Below are positions 24,003 to 38,159 of a DNA stretch of 64,000 nt, in pieces. The translations under genes were made by a program, and so were the position numbers. The notes under the pieces are model-generated. The model made no database searches. It saw only the letters and a program-made list of their open reading frames with translations, and had not been told where the DNA came from. The stretch comes from Hydractinia symbiolongicarpus (taxonomy: Eukaryota > Cnidaria > Hydrozoa > Anthoathecata > Hydractiniidae): assembly GCF_029227915.1 (NCBI RefSeq), contig NC_079881.1, forward strand, positions 620,001 to 684,000, in the 5' to 3' direction. The number at the start of each line of letters is the position of its first letter. Positions within the stretch are counted from its first letter, which is position 1.

Positions 24003-25263
24003 CTAAAGCCCATGAGACTTGTAGTTTTTAAAAATGTTTTCATTTTTGATGAGACGCTGAATAAAAGAAGTTTAATCGCCGGCAAACGAAAACCCGCGAC
24101 TTCCCGTAAATCCCGGACTCGGCCCGTATAGTCAAAAGTATACAAAGAAAGTACCCAGGGAGTAAACTCATTTCCCGAACGATTTTTTAAATTATTTTTT
24201 CATCACTAAAACGCATGAGACTTGTAGTTTTCAGAAATGTTTTCATTTTTGATGAGACGCTTAATGAAAGTGGTTTAATCGCCGGCAAACAAAAACCCGC
24301 GATTTCCCGTACATCCCGGGCTTGGCCCGTATAGTCGAATGTATACAAAGAAAGTACCCAGGGAGTAAACCCATTTCGCGAACGATTTTTTAAATTATTA
24401 TTTAACCACTCAAGCCCATGAGACTTGTAGTTTTTAAAAATGTTTTCACTTTTGATGACACGCTGAATAAAAGAAGTTTAATCGCCGGCAAACGAAAACC
24501 CGCAACTTCCCGGAAAATCCCCGACTCGGCCGTATAGTCAAAAGTATACAAAGAAAGTACCCAGGGAGTAAACTCATTTCCCCAACGATTTTTTAAATTA
24601 TTATTTCACCACTAAAGCCCATGAGACTTGTAGTTTTCAAAAATGTTTTCATTTTTGATGAGACGCTGACTAAAAGAAGTTTAATCGCCGGCAAACGAAA
24701 ACCCGCGACTTCCCGCAAATCCCGGACTCGGCCCGTATAGTCAAAAGTATACAAAGAAAGTACCCAGGGAGTAAACTCATTTCCCGAACGATTTTTTAAA
24801 TTATTATTTCACCACTAAAGCCCATGAGACTTGTAGTTTTTAAAAATGTTTTCATTTTTGATGAGATGCTGAATAAAAGAAGTTTAATCGCCGGCAAAAG
24901 AAAACCCACGATTTCCCATAAATCCCGGACTCGGACCGTATAGTCAAAAGTATACAAAGAAGGTACCCAGGGAGTAAACTCATTTTCCGAACGATTTTTT
25001 AAATTATTTTTTCATCACTAAAACGCATGAGACTTGTAGTTTTCAGAAATGTTTTCATTTTTGATGAGACGCTTAATGAAAGTGGTTTAATCGCCGGCAA
25101 ACGAAAACCCGCGATTTCCCGTAAATCCCGGGCTTGGCTTGTATAGTCGAATGTATACAAAGAAAGTACCCTGTGAGTAAACTCATTTCCAAAACGATTT
25201 TTTAAATTATCTTTTCACCACTAAAACGCATGAGACTTGTAGTTTTCAAAAATGTTTTCATTT
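24003..25263 (-). repeat. Segmental duplication copy 2 (offset 3043 bp)
   Basis: Direct copy of about 20960-22220, with the same order of C, B and hybrid monomers and the same private variants. The intervening stretch, 22350-23980, holds two tandem 811-bp tetramers. Confidence 0.85.
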
Positions 25264-27299
25264 TTGATGAGACGCTGAATAAAAGAAGTTTAATCGCCGG
25301 CAAACTAAAACCCGCGACTTCCCGTAAATCCCGGACTCGGCCCGTATAGTCAAAAGTATACAAAGAAAGTACCCAGGGAGTAAACTCATTTCCCGAACGA
25401 TTTTTTAAATTATTTTTTCATCACTAAAACGCATGAGACTTGTAGTTTTCAGAAATGTTTTCATTTTTGATGAGACGCTTAATGAAAGTGGTTTAATCGC
25501 CGGCAAACGAAAACCTTCGATTTCCCATAAATCCCGGGCTTGGCCCGTATAGTCGAATGTATACAAAGAAAGTACCCTGTGAGTAAACTCATTTCCAAAA
25601 CGATTTTTTAAATTATCTTTTCAGCACTAAACCGCATGAGACTTGTAGTTTTCAAAAATGTTTTCATTTTTGATGAGACGCTGAATAAAAGAAGTTTAAT
25701 CGCCGGCAAACGAAAACCCGCGACTTCACGTAAATCCCGGACTCGGCCCGTATAGTCAAAAGTATACAAAGAAAGTACCCTGTGAGTAAACTCATTTCCA
25801 AAACGATTTTTTAAATTATCTTTTCACCACTAAAACGCATGAGACTTGTAGTTTTCAAAAATGTTTTCATTTTTGATGAGACGCTGAATAAAAGAAGTTT
25901 AATCGCCGGCAAAGGAAACCCGCGATTTCCCGTACATCCCGGGCTTGGCCCGTATAGTCGAATGTATACAAAGAAAGTACCCAGGGAGTAAACTCATTTC
26001 CCGAACGATTTTTTAAATTATTATTTAACCACTAAAGCTCATGAGACTTGTAGTTTTTAAAAATGTTTTCATTTTTGATGAGACGCTGAATAAAAGAAGA
26101 TTAATCGCCGGCAAACGAAAACCCGCGACTTCCTGTAAATCTCCGACTCGGCCCGTGTAGTCAAAAGTATACAAAGAAAGTACCCAGGGAGTAAACTCAT
26201 TTCCCGAACGATTTTTTAAATTATTTTTTCACAACTAAAACGCATGAGACTTGTAGTTTTCAGAAATGTTTTCATTTTTGATGAGACGCTTAGTGAAAGT
26301 GTTTTAATCGCCGGCAAACGAAATTCCGCGATTTCCCGTAAATCCCGAGCTTGGCCCGTATAGTCGAATGTATACAAAGAAAGTACCCTTTGAGTAAACT
26401 CATTTCCAAAACGATTTTTTAAATTATCTTTTCACCACTAAAGCGCATGAGACTTGTAGTTTTCAAAAATGTTTTCTTTTTTGATGAGACGCTGAATAAA
26501 AGGAGTTTAATCGCAGGCAAACGAAAACCCGCCATTTCCCGTAAACCCCGGACTCGGCCCGTATAGTCAAAAGTATACAAAGAAAGTACCCAGGGAGTAA
26601 ACTCTTTTCCCGAGCGATTTTTTAAATTATTTTTTCACCACTAAAACGCATGAGACTTGTAGTTTACAAAAATGTTTTCATTTTTGATGAGACGCTGAAT
26701 AAAAGAAGTTTAATCGCCGGCAAACAAAAACCTGCGATTTCCCGTAAATCCTGAACTCGGCCCGTATAGTCAAAAGTATACAAAGAAAGTACCCTGGGAG
26801 TAAACTAATCTCCCGAACGATTTTTTAAATTATTATTTCACCACTAAAGCCCATGAGACTTGTAGTTTTTAAAAATTTTTTCATTTTTGATGAGACGCCT
26901 AATGAAAGTGGTTTAATCGCCGGCAAACCAAAACCCGCGATTTCCCGTACATCCCGGGCTTGGCCCGTATAGTCGAATGTATACAAAGAAAGTATCCAGG
27001 GAGTAAACTGAATTCGCAAACGATTTTTTAAATTATTATTTAACCACTAAAGCCCATGAGACTTGTAGTTTTTAAAAATGTTTTCACTTTTGATGATACG
27101 CTGAATAAAAGAAGTTAAATCGCCGGCAAACGAAAACCCGCAACTTCCCGGAAAATCCCCGACTCGGCTGTATATTCAAAAGTATACAAAGAAAGTACCC
27201 AGGGAGTAAACGCATTTCCCGAACGATTTTTTAAATCATTATTTCACCACTAAAGCCCATGAGACTTGTAGTTTTTAAAAATGTTTTCATTTTTGATGA

Positions 27300-29280
27300 G
27301 ACGCTGAATAAAAGAAGTTTAATCGCCGGCAAACGAAAACCCGCGACTTCCCGTAAATCCCGGACTCGGCCCGTATAGTCAAAAGTATACAAAGAAAGTA
27401 CCCAGGGAGTAAACTCATTTCCCGAACGATTTTTTAAATTATTTTTTCATCACTAAAACGCATGAGACTTGTAGTTTTCACAAATGTTTTCATTTTTGAT
27501 GAGACGCCTAATGAAAGTGGTTTAATCGCCGGCAAACCAAAACCCGCGATTTCCCGTACATCCCGGGCTTGGCCCGTATAGTCGAATGTATACAAAGAAA
27601 GTATCCAGGGAGTAAACTGAATTCGCAAACGATTTTTTAAATTATTATTTAACCACTAAAGCCCATGAGACTTGTAGTTTTTAAAAATGTTTTCATTTTT
27701 GATGAGACGCTGAATAAAAGAAGTTTAATCGCCGGCAAACTAAAACCCGCGACTTCCCGTAAATCCCGGACTCCGCCCGTATAGTCAAAAGTATACAAAG
27801 AAAGTACCCAGGGAGTAAACTCATTTCCCGAACGATTTTTTAAATTATTTTTTCATCACTAAAACGCATGAGACTTGTAGTTTTTAAAAATGTTTTCATT
27901 TTTGATGAGACGCTTAATGAAAGTGGTTTAATCGCCGGCAAACGAAAACCCGCGATTTCCCATAAATCCCGGGATTGGCCCGTATAGTCGAATGTATACA
28001 AAGAAAGTACCCTGTGAGTAAACTCATTTCCAAAACGATTTTTTAAATTGTCTTTTCACCACTAAAACGCATGAGACTTGTAGTTTTCAAAAATGTTTTC
28101 ACTTTTGATGAGACGCTGAATAAAAGAAGTTTAATCGCCGGCAAACGAAAACCCGCGACTTCCCGTAAATCCCGGACTCGGCCCGTATAGTCAAAAGTAT
28201 ACAAAGAAAGTACCCAGGGAGTAAACTCATTTCCCGAACGATTTTTTAAATTATTTTTTCATCACTAAAACGCATGAGACTTGTAGTTTTCACAAATGTT
28301 TTCATTTTTGATGAGACGCCTAATGAAAGTGGTTTAATCGCCGGCAAACCAAACCCGCGATTTCCCGTACATCCCGGGCTTGGCCCGTATAGTCGAATGT
28401 ATACAAAGAAAGTATCCAGGGAGTAAACTGAATTCGCAAACGATTTTTTAAATTATTATTTAACCACTAAAGCCCATGAGACTTGTAGTTTTTAAAAATG
28501 TTTTCATTTTTGATGAGACGCTGAATAAAAGAAGTTTAATCGCCGGCAAACTAAAACCCGCGACTTTCCGTAAGTCCCTGACTCCGCCCGTATAGTCAAA
28601 AGTATACAAAGAAAGTACCCAGGGAGTAAACTCATTTCCCGAACGATTTTTTAAATTATTTTTTCATCACTAAAACGCATGAGACTTGTAGTTTTCAGAA
28701 ATGTTTTCATTTTTGATGAGACGCTTAATGAAAGTGGTTTAATCGCCGGCAAACGAAAACCTGCGATTTCCCATAAATCCCGGGCTTGGCCCGTATAGTC
28801 GAATGTATACAAAGAAAGTACCCTGTGAGTAAACTCATTTCCAAAACGATTTTTTAAATTATCTTTTCAGCACTAAACCGCATGAGACTTGTAGTTTTCA
28901 AAAATGTTTTCATTTTTGATGAGACGCTGAATAAAAGAAGTTTAATCGCTGGCAAACGAAAACCCGCGACTTCCCGTAAATCCCGGACTCGGCCCGTATA
29001 GTCAAAAGTATACAAAGAAAGTACCCTGTGAGTAAACTCATTTCCAAAACGATTTTTTAAATTATCTTTTCACCACTAAAACGCATGAGACTTGTAGTTT
29101 TCAAAAATGTTTTCATTTTTGATGAGACGCTGAATAAAAGAAGTTTAATCGCCGGCAAAGGAAACCCGCGATTTCCCGTACATCCCGGGCTTGGCCCGTA
29201 TAGTCGAATGTATACAAAGAAAGTACCCAGGGAGTAAACTCATTTCCCGAACGATTTTTTAAATTATTATTTAACCACTA
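27300..29280 (-). repeat. Segmental duplication copy 1 (offset 3245 bp)
   Basis: Recurs at about 30545-32525. The D monomer at 27434 pairs with 30679 and the one at 28246 with 31491. The tcagcactaaaccgc variant at 28867 pairs with 32112. Differences seen: one A lost at about 28347; gactttccgtaagtccctg at 28562 against gacttcccgtaaatccctg; and gatacttg at 31521 against gagacttg. Divergence starts near 29280, where copy 2 contains one extra trimer. Confidence 0.83.
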
Positions 29281-30544
29281 AAGCTCATGAGACTTGTAGT
29301 TTTTAAAAATGTTTTCATTTTTGATGAGACGCTGAATAAAAGAAGATTAATCGCCGGCAAACGAAAACCCGCGACTTCCTGTAAATCTCCGACCCGGCCC
29401 GTGTAGTCAAAAGTATACAAAGAAAGTACCCAGGGAGTAAACTCATTTCCCGAACGATTTTTTAAATTATTTTTTCACAACTAAAACGCATGAGACTTGT
29501 AGTTTTCAGAAATGTTTTCATTTTTGATGAGACGCTTAGTGAAAGTGTTTTAATCGCCGGCAAACGAAATTCCGCGATTTCCCGTAAATCCCGAGCTTGG
29601 CCCGTATAGTCGAATGTGTACAAAGAAAGTACCCTTTGAGTAAACTCATTTCCAAAACGATTTTTTAAATTATCTTTTCACCACTAAAGCGCATGAGACT
29701 TGTAGTTTTCAAAAATGTTTTCTTTTTTGATGAGACGCTGAATAAAAGGAGTTTAATCGCAGGCAAAGGAAACCCGCGATTTCCCGTACATCCCGGGCTT
29801 GGCCCGTATAGTCGAATGTATACAAAGAAAGTACCCAGGGAGTAAACTCATTTCCCGAACGATTTTTTAAATTATTATTTAACCACTAAAGCTCATGAGA
29901 CTTGTAGTTTTTAAAAATGTTTTCATTTTTGATGAGACGCTGAATAAAAGAAGATTAATCGCCGGCAAACGAAAACCCGCGACTTCCTGTAAATCTCCGA
30001 CCCGGCCCGTGTAGTCAAAAGTATACAAAGAAAGTACCCAGGGAGTAAACTCATTTCCCGAACGATTTTTTAAATTATTTTTTCACAACTAAAACGCATG
30101 AGACTTGTAGTTTTCAGAAATGTTTTCATTTTTGATGAGACGCTTAGTGAAAGTGTTTTAATCGCCGGCAAACGAAATTCCGCGATTTCCCGTAAATCCC
30201 GAGCTTGGCCCGTATAGTCGAATGTGTACAAAGAAAGTACCCTTTGAGTAAACTCATTTCCAAAACGATTTTTTAAATTATCTTTTCACCACTAAAGCGC
30301 ATGAGACTTGTAGTTTTCAAAAATGTTTTCTTTTTTGATGAGACGCTGAATAAAAGGAGTTTAATCGCAGGCAAACGAAAACCCGCCATTTCCCGTAAAC
30401 CCCGGACTCGGCCCGTATAGTCAAAAGTATACAAAGAAAGTACCCAGGGAGTAAACTCTTTTCCCGAGCGATTTTTTAAATTATTTTTTCACCACTAAAA
30501 CGCATGAGACTTGTAGTTTACAAAAATGTTTTCATTTTTGATGA

Positions 30545-32525
30545 GACGCTGAATAAAAGAAGTTTAATCGCCGGCAAACGAAAACCCGCGACTTCCCGTA
30601 AATCCCGGACTCGGCCCGTATAGTCAAAAGTATACAAAGAAAGTACCCAGGGAGTAAACTCATTTCCCAAACGATTTTTTAAATTATTTTTTCATCACTA
30701 AAACGCATGAGACTTGTAGTTTTCACAAATGTTTTCATTTTTGATGAGACGCCTAATGAAAGTGGTTTAATCGCCGGCAAACCAAAACCCGCGATTTCCC
30801 GTACATCCCGGGCTTGGCCCGTATAGTCGAATGTATACAAAGAAAGTATCCAGGGAGTAAACTGAATTCGCAAACGATTTTTTAAATTATTATTTAACCA
30901 CTAAAGCCCATGAGACTTGTAGTTTTTAAAAATGTTTTCATTTTTGATGAGACGCTGAATAAAAGAAGTTTAATCGCCGGCAAACTAAAACCCGCGACTT
31001 CCCGTAAATCCCGGACTCCGCCCGTATAGTCAAAAGTATACAAAGAAAGTACCCAGGGAGTAAACTCATTTCCCGAACGATTTTTTAAATTATTTTTTCA
31101 TCACTAAAACGCATGAGACTTGTAGTTTTTAAAAATGTTTTCATTTTTGATGAGACGCTTAATGAAAGTGGTTTAATCGCCGGCAAACGAAAACCCGCGA
31201 TTTCCCATAAATCCCGGGATTGGCCCGTATAGTCGAATGTATACAAAGAAAGTACCCTGTGAGTAAACTCATTTCCAAAACGATTTTTTAAATTGTCTTT
31301 TCACCACTAAAACGCATGAGACTTGTAGTTTTCAAAAATGTTTTCACTTTTGATGAGACGCTGAATAAAAGAAGTTTAATCGCCGGCAAACGAAAACCCG
31401 CGACTTCCCGTAAATCCCGGACTCGGCCCGTATAGTCAAAAGTATACAAAGAAAGTACCCAGGGAGTAAACTCATTTCCCGAACGATTTTTTAAATTATT
31501 TTTTCATCACTAAAACGCATGATACTTGTAGTTTTCACAAATGTTTTCATTTTTGATGAGACGCCTAATGAAAGTGGTTTAATCGCCGGCAAACCAAAAC
31601 CCGCGATTTCCCGTACATCCCGGGCTTGGCCCGTATAGTCGAATGTATACAAAGAAAGTATCCAGGGAGTAAACTGAATTCGCAAACGATTTTTTAAATT
31701 ATTATTTAACCACTAAAGCCCATGAGACTTGTAGTTTTTAAAAATGTTTTCATTTTTGATGAGACGCTGAATAAAAGAAGTTTAATCGCCGGCAAACTAA
31801 AACCCGCGACTTCCCGTAAATCCCTGACTCCGCCCGTATAGTCAAAAGTATACAAAGAAAGTACCCAGGGAGTAAACTCATTTCCCGAACGATTTTTTAA
31901 ATTATTTTTTCATCACTAAAACGCATGAGACTTGTAGTTTTCAGAAATGTTTTCATTTTTGATGAGACGCTTAATGAAAGTGGTTTAATCGCCGGCAAAC
32001 GAAAACCTGCGATTTCCCATAAATCCCGGGCTTGGCCCGTATAGTCGAATGTATACAAAGAAAGTACCCTGTGAGTAAACTCATTTCCAAAACGATTTTT
32101 TAAATTATCTTTTCAGCACTAAACCGCATGAGACTTGTAGTTTTCAAAAATGTTTTCATTTTTGATGAGACGCTGAATAAAAGAAGTTTAATCGCTGGCA
32201 AACGAAAACCCGCGACTTCCCGTAAATCCCGGACTCGGCCCGTATAGTCAAAAGTATACAAAGAAAGTACCCTGTGAGTAAACTCATTTCCAAAACGATT
32301 TTTTAAATTATCTTTTCACCACTAAAACGCATGAGACTTGTAGTTTTCAAAAATGTTTTCATTTTTGATGAGACGCTGAATAAAAGAAGTTTAATCGCCG
32401 GCAAAGGAAACCCGCGATTTCCCGTACATCCCGGGCTTGGCCCGTATAGTCGAATGTATACAAAGAAAGTACCCAGGGAGTAAACTCATTTCCCGAACGA
32501 TTTTTTAAATTATTATTTAACCACT
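30545..32525 (-). repeat. Segmental duplication copy 2 (offset 3245 bp)
   Basis: Direct copy of about 27300-29280. It is followed by a further shared piece with a different offset: 29880-30450 pairs with 32720-33290 at 2840 bp. The stretch 29200-29810 is itself repeated directly at 29810-30420 with a 608-bp offset. The nested offsets record successive unequal exchanges. Confidence 0.83.
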
Positions 32526-33814
32526 AAAACGCATGAGACTTGTAGTTTTCAAAAATGTTTTCATTTTTGATGAGACGCTGAATAAAAGAAGTTTAATCGC
32601 CGGCAAAGGAAACCCGCGATTTCCCGTACATCCCGGGCTTGGCCCGTATAGTCGAATGTATACAAAGAAAGTACCCAGGGAGTAAACTCATTTCCCGAAC
32701 GATTTTTTAAATTATTATTTAACCACTAAAGCTCATGAGACTTGTAGTTTTTAAAAATGTTTTCATTTTTGATGAGACGCTGAATAAAAGAAGATTAATC
32801 GCCGGCAAACGAAAACCCGCGACTTCCTGTAAATCTCCGACCCGGCCCGTGTAGTCAAAAGTATACAAAGAAAGTACCCAGGGAGTAAACTCATTTCCCG
32901 AACGATTTTTTAAATTATTTTTTCACAACTAAAACGCATGAGACTTGTAGTTTTCAGAAATGTTTTCATTTTTGATGAGACGCTTAGTGAAAGTGTTTTA
33001 ATCGCCGGCAAACGAAATTCCGCGATTTCCCGTAAATCCCGAGCTTGGCCCGTATAGTCGAATGTGTACAAAGAAAGTACCCTTTGAGTAAACTCATTTC
33101 CAAAACGATTTTTTAAATTATCTTTTCACCACTAAAGCGCATGAGACTTGTAGTTTTCAAAAATGTTTTCTTTTTTGATGAGACGCTGAATAAAAGGAGT
33201 TTAATCGCAGGCAAACGAAAACCCGCCATTTCCCGTAAACCCCGGACTCGGCCCGTATAGTCAAAAGTATACAAAGAAAGTACCCAGGGAGTAAACTCCT
33301 TTCCCGAACGATTTTTTAAATTATTTTTTCATCACTAAAACGCATGAGACTTGTAGTTTTCACAAATGTTTTCATTTTTGATGAGACGCCTAATGAAAGT
33401 GGTTTAATCGCCGGCAAACCAAAACCCGCGATTTCCCGTACATCCCGGGCTTGGCCCGTATAGTCGAATGTATACAAAGAAAGTATCCAGGGAGTAAACT
33501 GAATTCGCAAACGATTTTTTAAATTATTATTTAACCACTAAAGCCCATGAGACTTGTAGTTTTTAAAAATGTTTTCACTTTTGATGATACGCTGAATAAA
33601 AGAAGTTAAATCGCCGGCAAACGAAAACCCGCAACTTCCCGGAAAATCCCCGACTCGGCTGTATATTCAAAACTATACAAAGAAAGTACCCAGGGAGTAA
33701 ACGCTTTTCCCGAACGATTTTTTAAATCATTATTTCACCACTAAAGCCCATGAGACTTGTAGTTTTTAAAAATGTTTTCATTTTTGATGAGACGCTTAAT
33801 GAAAGTGGTATAAT

Positions 33815-36268
33815 CGCCGGCAAACGAAAACCCGCGATTTCCCATAAATCCCGGGATTGGCCCGTATAGTCGAATGTATACAAAGACAGTACCCTGTGAG
33901 TAAACTCATTTCCAAAACGATTTTTTAAATTGTCTTTTCACCACTAAAACGCATGAGACTTGTAGTTTACAAAAATGTTTTCATTTTTGATGAGACGCTG
34001 AATAAAAGAAGTTTAATCGCCGGCAAACAAAAACCTGCGATTTCCCGTAAATCCTGAACTCGGCCCGTATAGTCAAAAGTATACAAAGAAAGTACCCTGG
34101 GAGTAAACTAATTTCCCGAACGATTTATTAAATTATTATTTCACCACTAAAGCCCATGAGACTTGTAGTTTTTAAAAATTTTTTCATTTTTGATGAGACG
34201 CTGAATAAAAGAAGTTTAATCGCCGGCAAACGAAAACCCGCGACTTCCCGTAAATCCCGGACTCGGCCCGTATAGTCAAAAGTATACAAAGAAAGTACCC
34301 AGGGAGTAAACTCATTTCCCGAACGATTTTTTAAATTATTTTTTCATCACTAAAACGCATGAGACTTGTAGTTTTCACAAATGTTTTCATTTTTGATGAG
34401 ACGCTGAATAAAAGATGTTTAATCGCCGGCAAACAAAAACCTGCGATTTCCCGTAAATCCTGAACTCGGCCCGTATAGTCAAAAGTATACAAAGAAAGTA
34501 CCCTGGGAGTAAACTAATTTCCCGAACGATTTTTTAAATTATTATTTCACCACTAAAGCCCATGAGACTTATAGTTTTTAAAAATTTTTTCATTTTTGAT
34601 GAGACGCTGAATAAAAGAAGTTTAATCGCCGGCAAACGAAAACCCGCGACTTCCCGTAAATCCCGGACTCGGCCCGTATAGTCAAAAGTATACAAAGAAA
34701 GTACCTAGGGAGTAAACTCATTTCCCGAACGATTTTTTAAATTATTTTTTCATCACTAAAACGCATGAGACTTGTAGTTTTCACAAATGTTTTCATTTTT
34801 GATGAGACGCCTAATGAAAGTGGTTTAATCGCCGGCAAACCAAAACCCGCGATTTCCCGTACATCCCGGGCTTGGCCCGTATAGTCGAATGTATACAAAG
34901 AAAGTATCCAGGGAGTAAACTGAATTCGCAAACGATTTTTTAAATTATTATTTAACCACTAAAGCCCATGAGACTTGTAGTTTTTAAAAATGTTTTCACT
35001 TTTGATGATACGCTGAATAAAAGAAGTTAAATCGCCGGCAAACGAAAACCCGCGATTTCCCATAAATCCCGGGATTGGCCCGTATAGTCGAATGTATACA
35101 AAGACAGTACCCTGTGAGTAAACTCATTTCCAAAACGATTTTTTAAATTGTCTTTTCACCACTAAAACGCATGAGACTTGTAGTTTACAAAAATGTTTTC
35201 ATTTTTGATGAGACGCTGAATAAAAGAAGTTTAATCGCCGGCAAACAAAAACCTGCGATTTCCCGTAAATCCTGAACTCGGCCCGTATAGTCAAAAGTAT
35301 ACAAAGAAAGTACCCTGGGAGTAAACTAATTTCCCGAACGATTTTTTAAATTATTATTTCACCACTAAAGCCCATGAGACTTGTAGTTTTTAAAAATTTT
35401 TTCATTTTTGATGAGACGCTGAATAAAAGAAGTTTAATCGCCGGCAAACGAAAACCCGCGACTTCCCGTAAATCCCGGACTCGGCCCGTATAGTCAAAAG
35501 TATACAAAGAAAGTACCCAGGGAGTAAACTCATTTCCCGAACGATTTTTTAAATTATTTTTTCATCACTAAAACGCATGAGACTTGTAGTTTTCACAAAT
35601 GTTTTCATTTTTGATGAGACGCTGAATAAAAGATGTTTAATCGCCGGCAAACAAAATCCTGCGATTTCCCGTAAATCCTGAACTCGGCCCGTATAGTCAA
35701 AAGTATACAAAGAAAGTACCCTGGGAGTAAACTAATTTCCCGAACGATTTTTTAAATTATTATTTCACCACTAAAGCCCATGAGACTTATAGTTTTTAAA
35801 AATTTTTTCATTTTTGATGAGACGCTGAATAAAAGAAGTTTAATCGCCGGCAAACGAAAACCCGCGACTTCCCGTAAATCCCGGACTCGGCCCGTATAGT
35901 CAAAAGTATACAAAGAAAGTACCTAGGGAGTAAACTCATTTCCCGAACGATTTTTTAAATTATTTTTTCATCACTAAAACGCATGAGACTTGTAGTTTTC
36001 ACAAATGTTTTCATTTTTGATGAGACGCCTAATGAAAGTGGTTTAATCGCCGGCAAACCAAAACCCGCGATTTCCCGTACATCCCGGGCTTGGCCCGTAT
36101 AGTCGAATGTATACAAAGAAAGTATCCAGGGAGTAAACTGAATTCGCAAACGATTTTTTAAATTATTATTTAACCACTAAAGCCCATGAGACTTGTAGTT
36201 TTTAAAAATGTTTTCACTTTTGATGATACGCTGAATAAAAGAAGTTAAATCGCCGGCAAACGAAAACC
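33815..36268 (-). repeat. Six-monomer tandem duplication, period 1218 bp
   Basis: Two adjacent copies, 33815-35032 and 35033-36268. Private variants pair at exactly 1218 bp: aagacagtacc at 33883 and 35101, aaagatgtttaat at 34411 and 35629, gtacctaggg at about 34703 and 35921, gacttatag at about 34566 and 35784, and the D monomers at 34737 and 35955. One visible difference is aacaaaaacctgcg at 34433 against aacaaaatcctgcg at 35651. Confidence 0.88.
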
Positions 36269-37417
36269 CGCAACTTCCCGGAAAATCCCCGACTCGGCTG
36301 TATATTCAAAAGTATACAAAGAAAGTACCCAGGGAGTAAACGCATTTCCCGAACGATTTTTTAAATCATTATTTCACCACTAAAGCCCATGAGACTTGTA
36401 GTTTTTAAAAATGTTTTCATTTTTGATGAGACGCTTAATGAAAGTGGTTTAATCGCCGGCAAACGAAAACCCGCGATTTCCCATAAATCCCGGGATTGGC
36501 CCGTATAGTCGAATGTATACAAAGAAAGTACCCTGTGAGTAAACTCATTTCCAAAACGATTTTTTAAATTGTCTTTTCACCACTAAAACGCATGAGACTT
36601 GTAGTTTTCAAAAATGTTTTCACTTTTGATGAGACGCTGAATAAAAGAAGTTTAATCGCCGGCAAACGAAAACCCGCGACTTCCCGTAAATCCCGGACTC
36701 GGACCGTATAGTCAAAAGTATACAAAGAAAGTACCCAGGGAGTAAACTCATTTCCCGAACGATTTTTTAAATTATTTTTTCATCACTAAAACGCATGAGA
36801 CTTGTAGTTTTTAAAAATGTTTTCACTTTTGATGATACGCTGAATAAAAGAAGTTAAATCGCCGGCAAACGAAAACCCGCAACTTCCCGGAAAATCCCCG
36901 ACTCGGCTGTATATTCAAAAGTATACAAAGAAAGTACCCAGGGAGTAAACGCATTTCCCGAACGATTTTTTAAATCATTATTTCACCACTAAAGCCCATG
37001 AGACTTGTAGTTTTTAAAAATGTTTTCATTTTTGATGAGACGCTTAATGAAAGTGGTTTAATCGCCGGCAAACGAAAACCCGCGATTTCCCATAAATCCC
37101 GGGATTGGCCCGTATAGTCGAATGTATACAAAGAAAGTACCCTGTGAGTAAACTCATTTCCAAAACGATTTTTTAAATTGTCTTTTCACCACTAAAACGC
37201 ATGAGACTTGTAGTTTTCAAAAATGTTTTCACTTTTGATGAGACGCTGAATAAAAGAAGTTTAATCGCCGGCAAACGAAAACCCGCGACTTCCCGTAAAT
37301 CCCGGACTCGGACCGTATAGTCAAAAGTATACAAAGAAAGTACCCAGGGAGTAAACTCATTTCCCGAACGATTTTTTAAATTATTTTTTCATCACTAAAA
37401 CGCATGAGACTTGTAGT
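36200..37417 (-). repeat. Trimer tandem duplication, period 609 bp
   Basis: Copies 36200-36808 and 36809-37417 share ttttcacttttgatgatacg (36211 and 36820), ttcccggaaaatcccc, gtatattcaaaag and the rare ggaccgtatag (36700 and 37311). They are adjacent and almost identical. Confidence 0.87.
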
Positions 37418-38159
37418 TTTCAGAAATGTTTTCATTTTTGATGAGACGCTTGATGAAAGTGGTTTAATCGTCGGCAAACGAAACCCGCGACTTCCCGTAA
37501 ATCCCGGACTCGGCCCGTATAGTCAAAAGTATACAAAGAAAGTACCCAGGGAGTAAACTCATTTCCCGAACGATTTTTTAAATTATTTTTTCATCACTAA
37601 AACGCATGAGACTTGTAGTTTTCAGATTTGTTTTCATTTTTGATGAGACGCTTGATGAAAGTGGTTTAATCGCCGGCAAACGAAACCCGCGATTTCCCGT
37701 ACATCCCGGGCTTGGCCCGTATAGTCGAATGTATACAAAGAAAGTACCCAGGGAGTAAACTCATTTCCCGAACGATTTTTTAAATTATTTTTAACCACTA
37801 CAGCCCATGAGACTTGTAGTTTTCAAAAATGTTTTCATTTTTGATGAGACGCTGAATAAAAGAAGTTTAATCGCCGGCAAACGAAAACCCGCGATTTCCC
37901 ATAAATCCCGGGATTGGCCCGTATAGTCGAATGTATACAAAGAAAGTACCCTGTGAGTAAACTCATTTCCAAAACGATTTTTTAAATTGTCTTTTCACCA
38001 CTAAAACGCATGAGACTTGTAGTTTTCAAAAATGTTTTCACTTTTCATGAGACGCTGAATAAAAGAAGTTTAATCGCCGGCAAACGAAAACCCGCGACTT
38101 CCCGTAAATCCCGGACTCGGCCCGTATAGTCAAAAGTATACAAAGAAAGTACCCAGGGA

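Larger units (their letters stand above)
26825..36149 (-). repeat. Zone with D-type monomers carrying an EcoRI site
   Basis: D monomers read tatccagggagtaaactg then aattcgcaaacg on the + strand, creating GAATTC at 27010, 27619, 28430, 30864, 31676, 33501, 34922 and 36140. A ninth copy lies at 45247. D also has gacgcctaatg, nearly always with aaaccaaaacccgcg, and tttcacaaatg in most copies; the copy at 28246-28439 has lost one A. D copies sit three to eight monomers apart and mark local duplications. No other subtype has this hexamer at this position. Confidence 0.85.
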
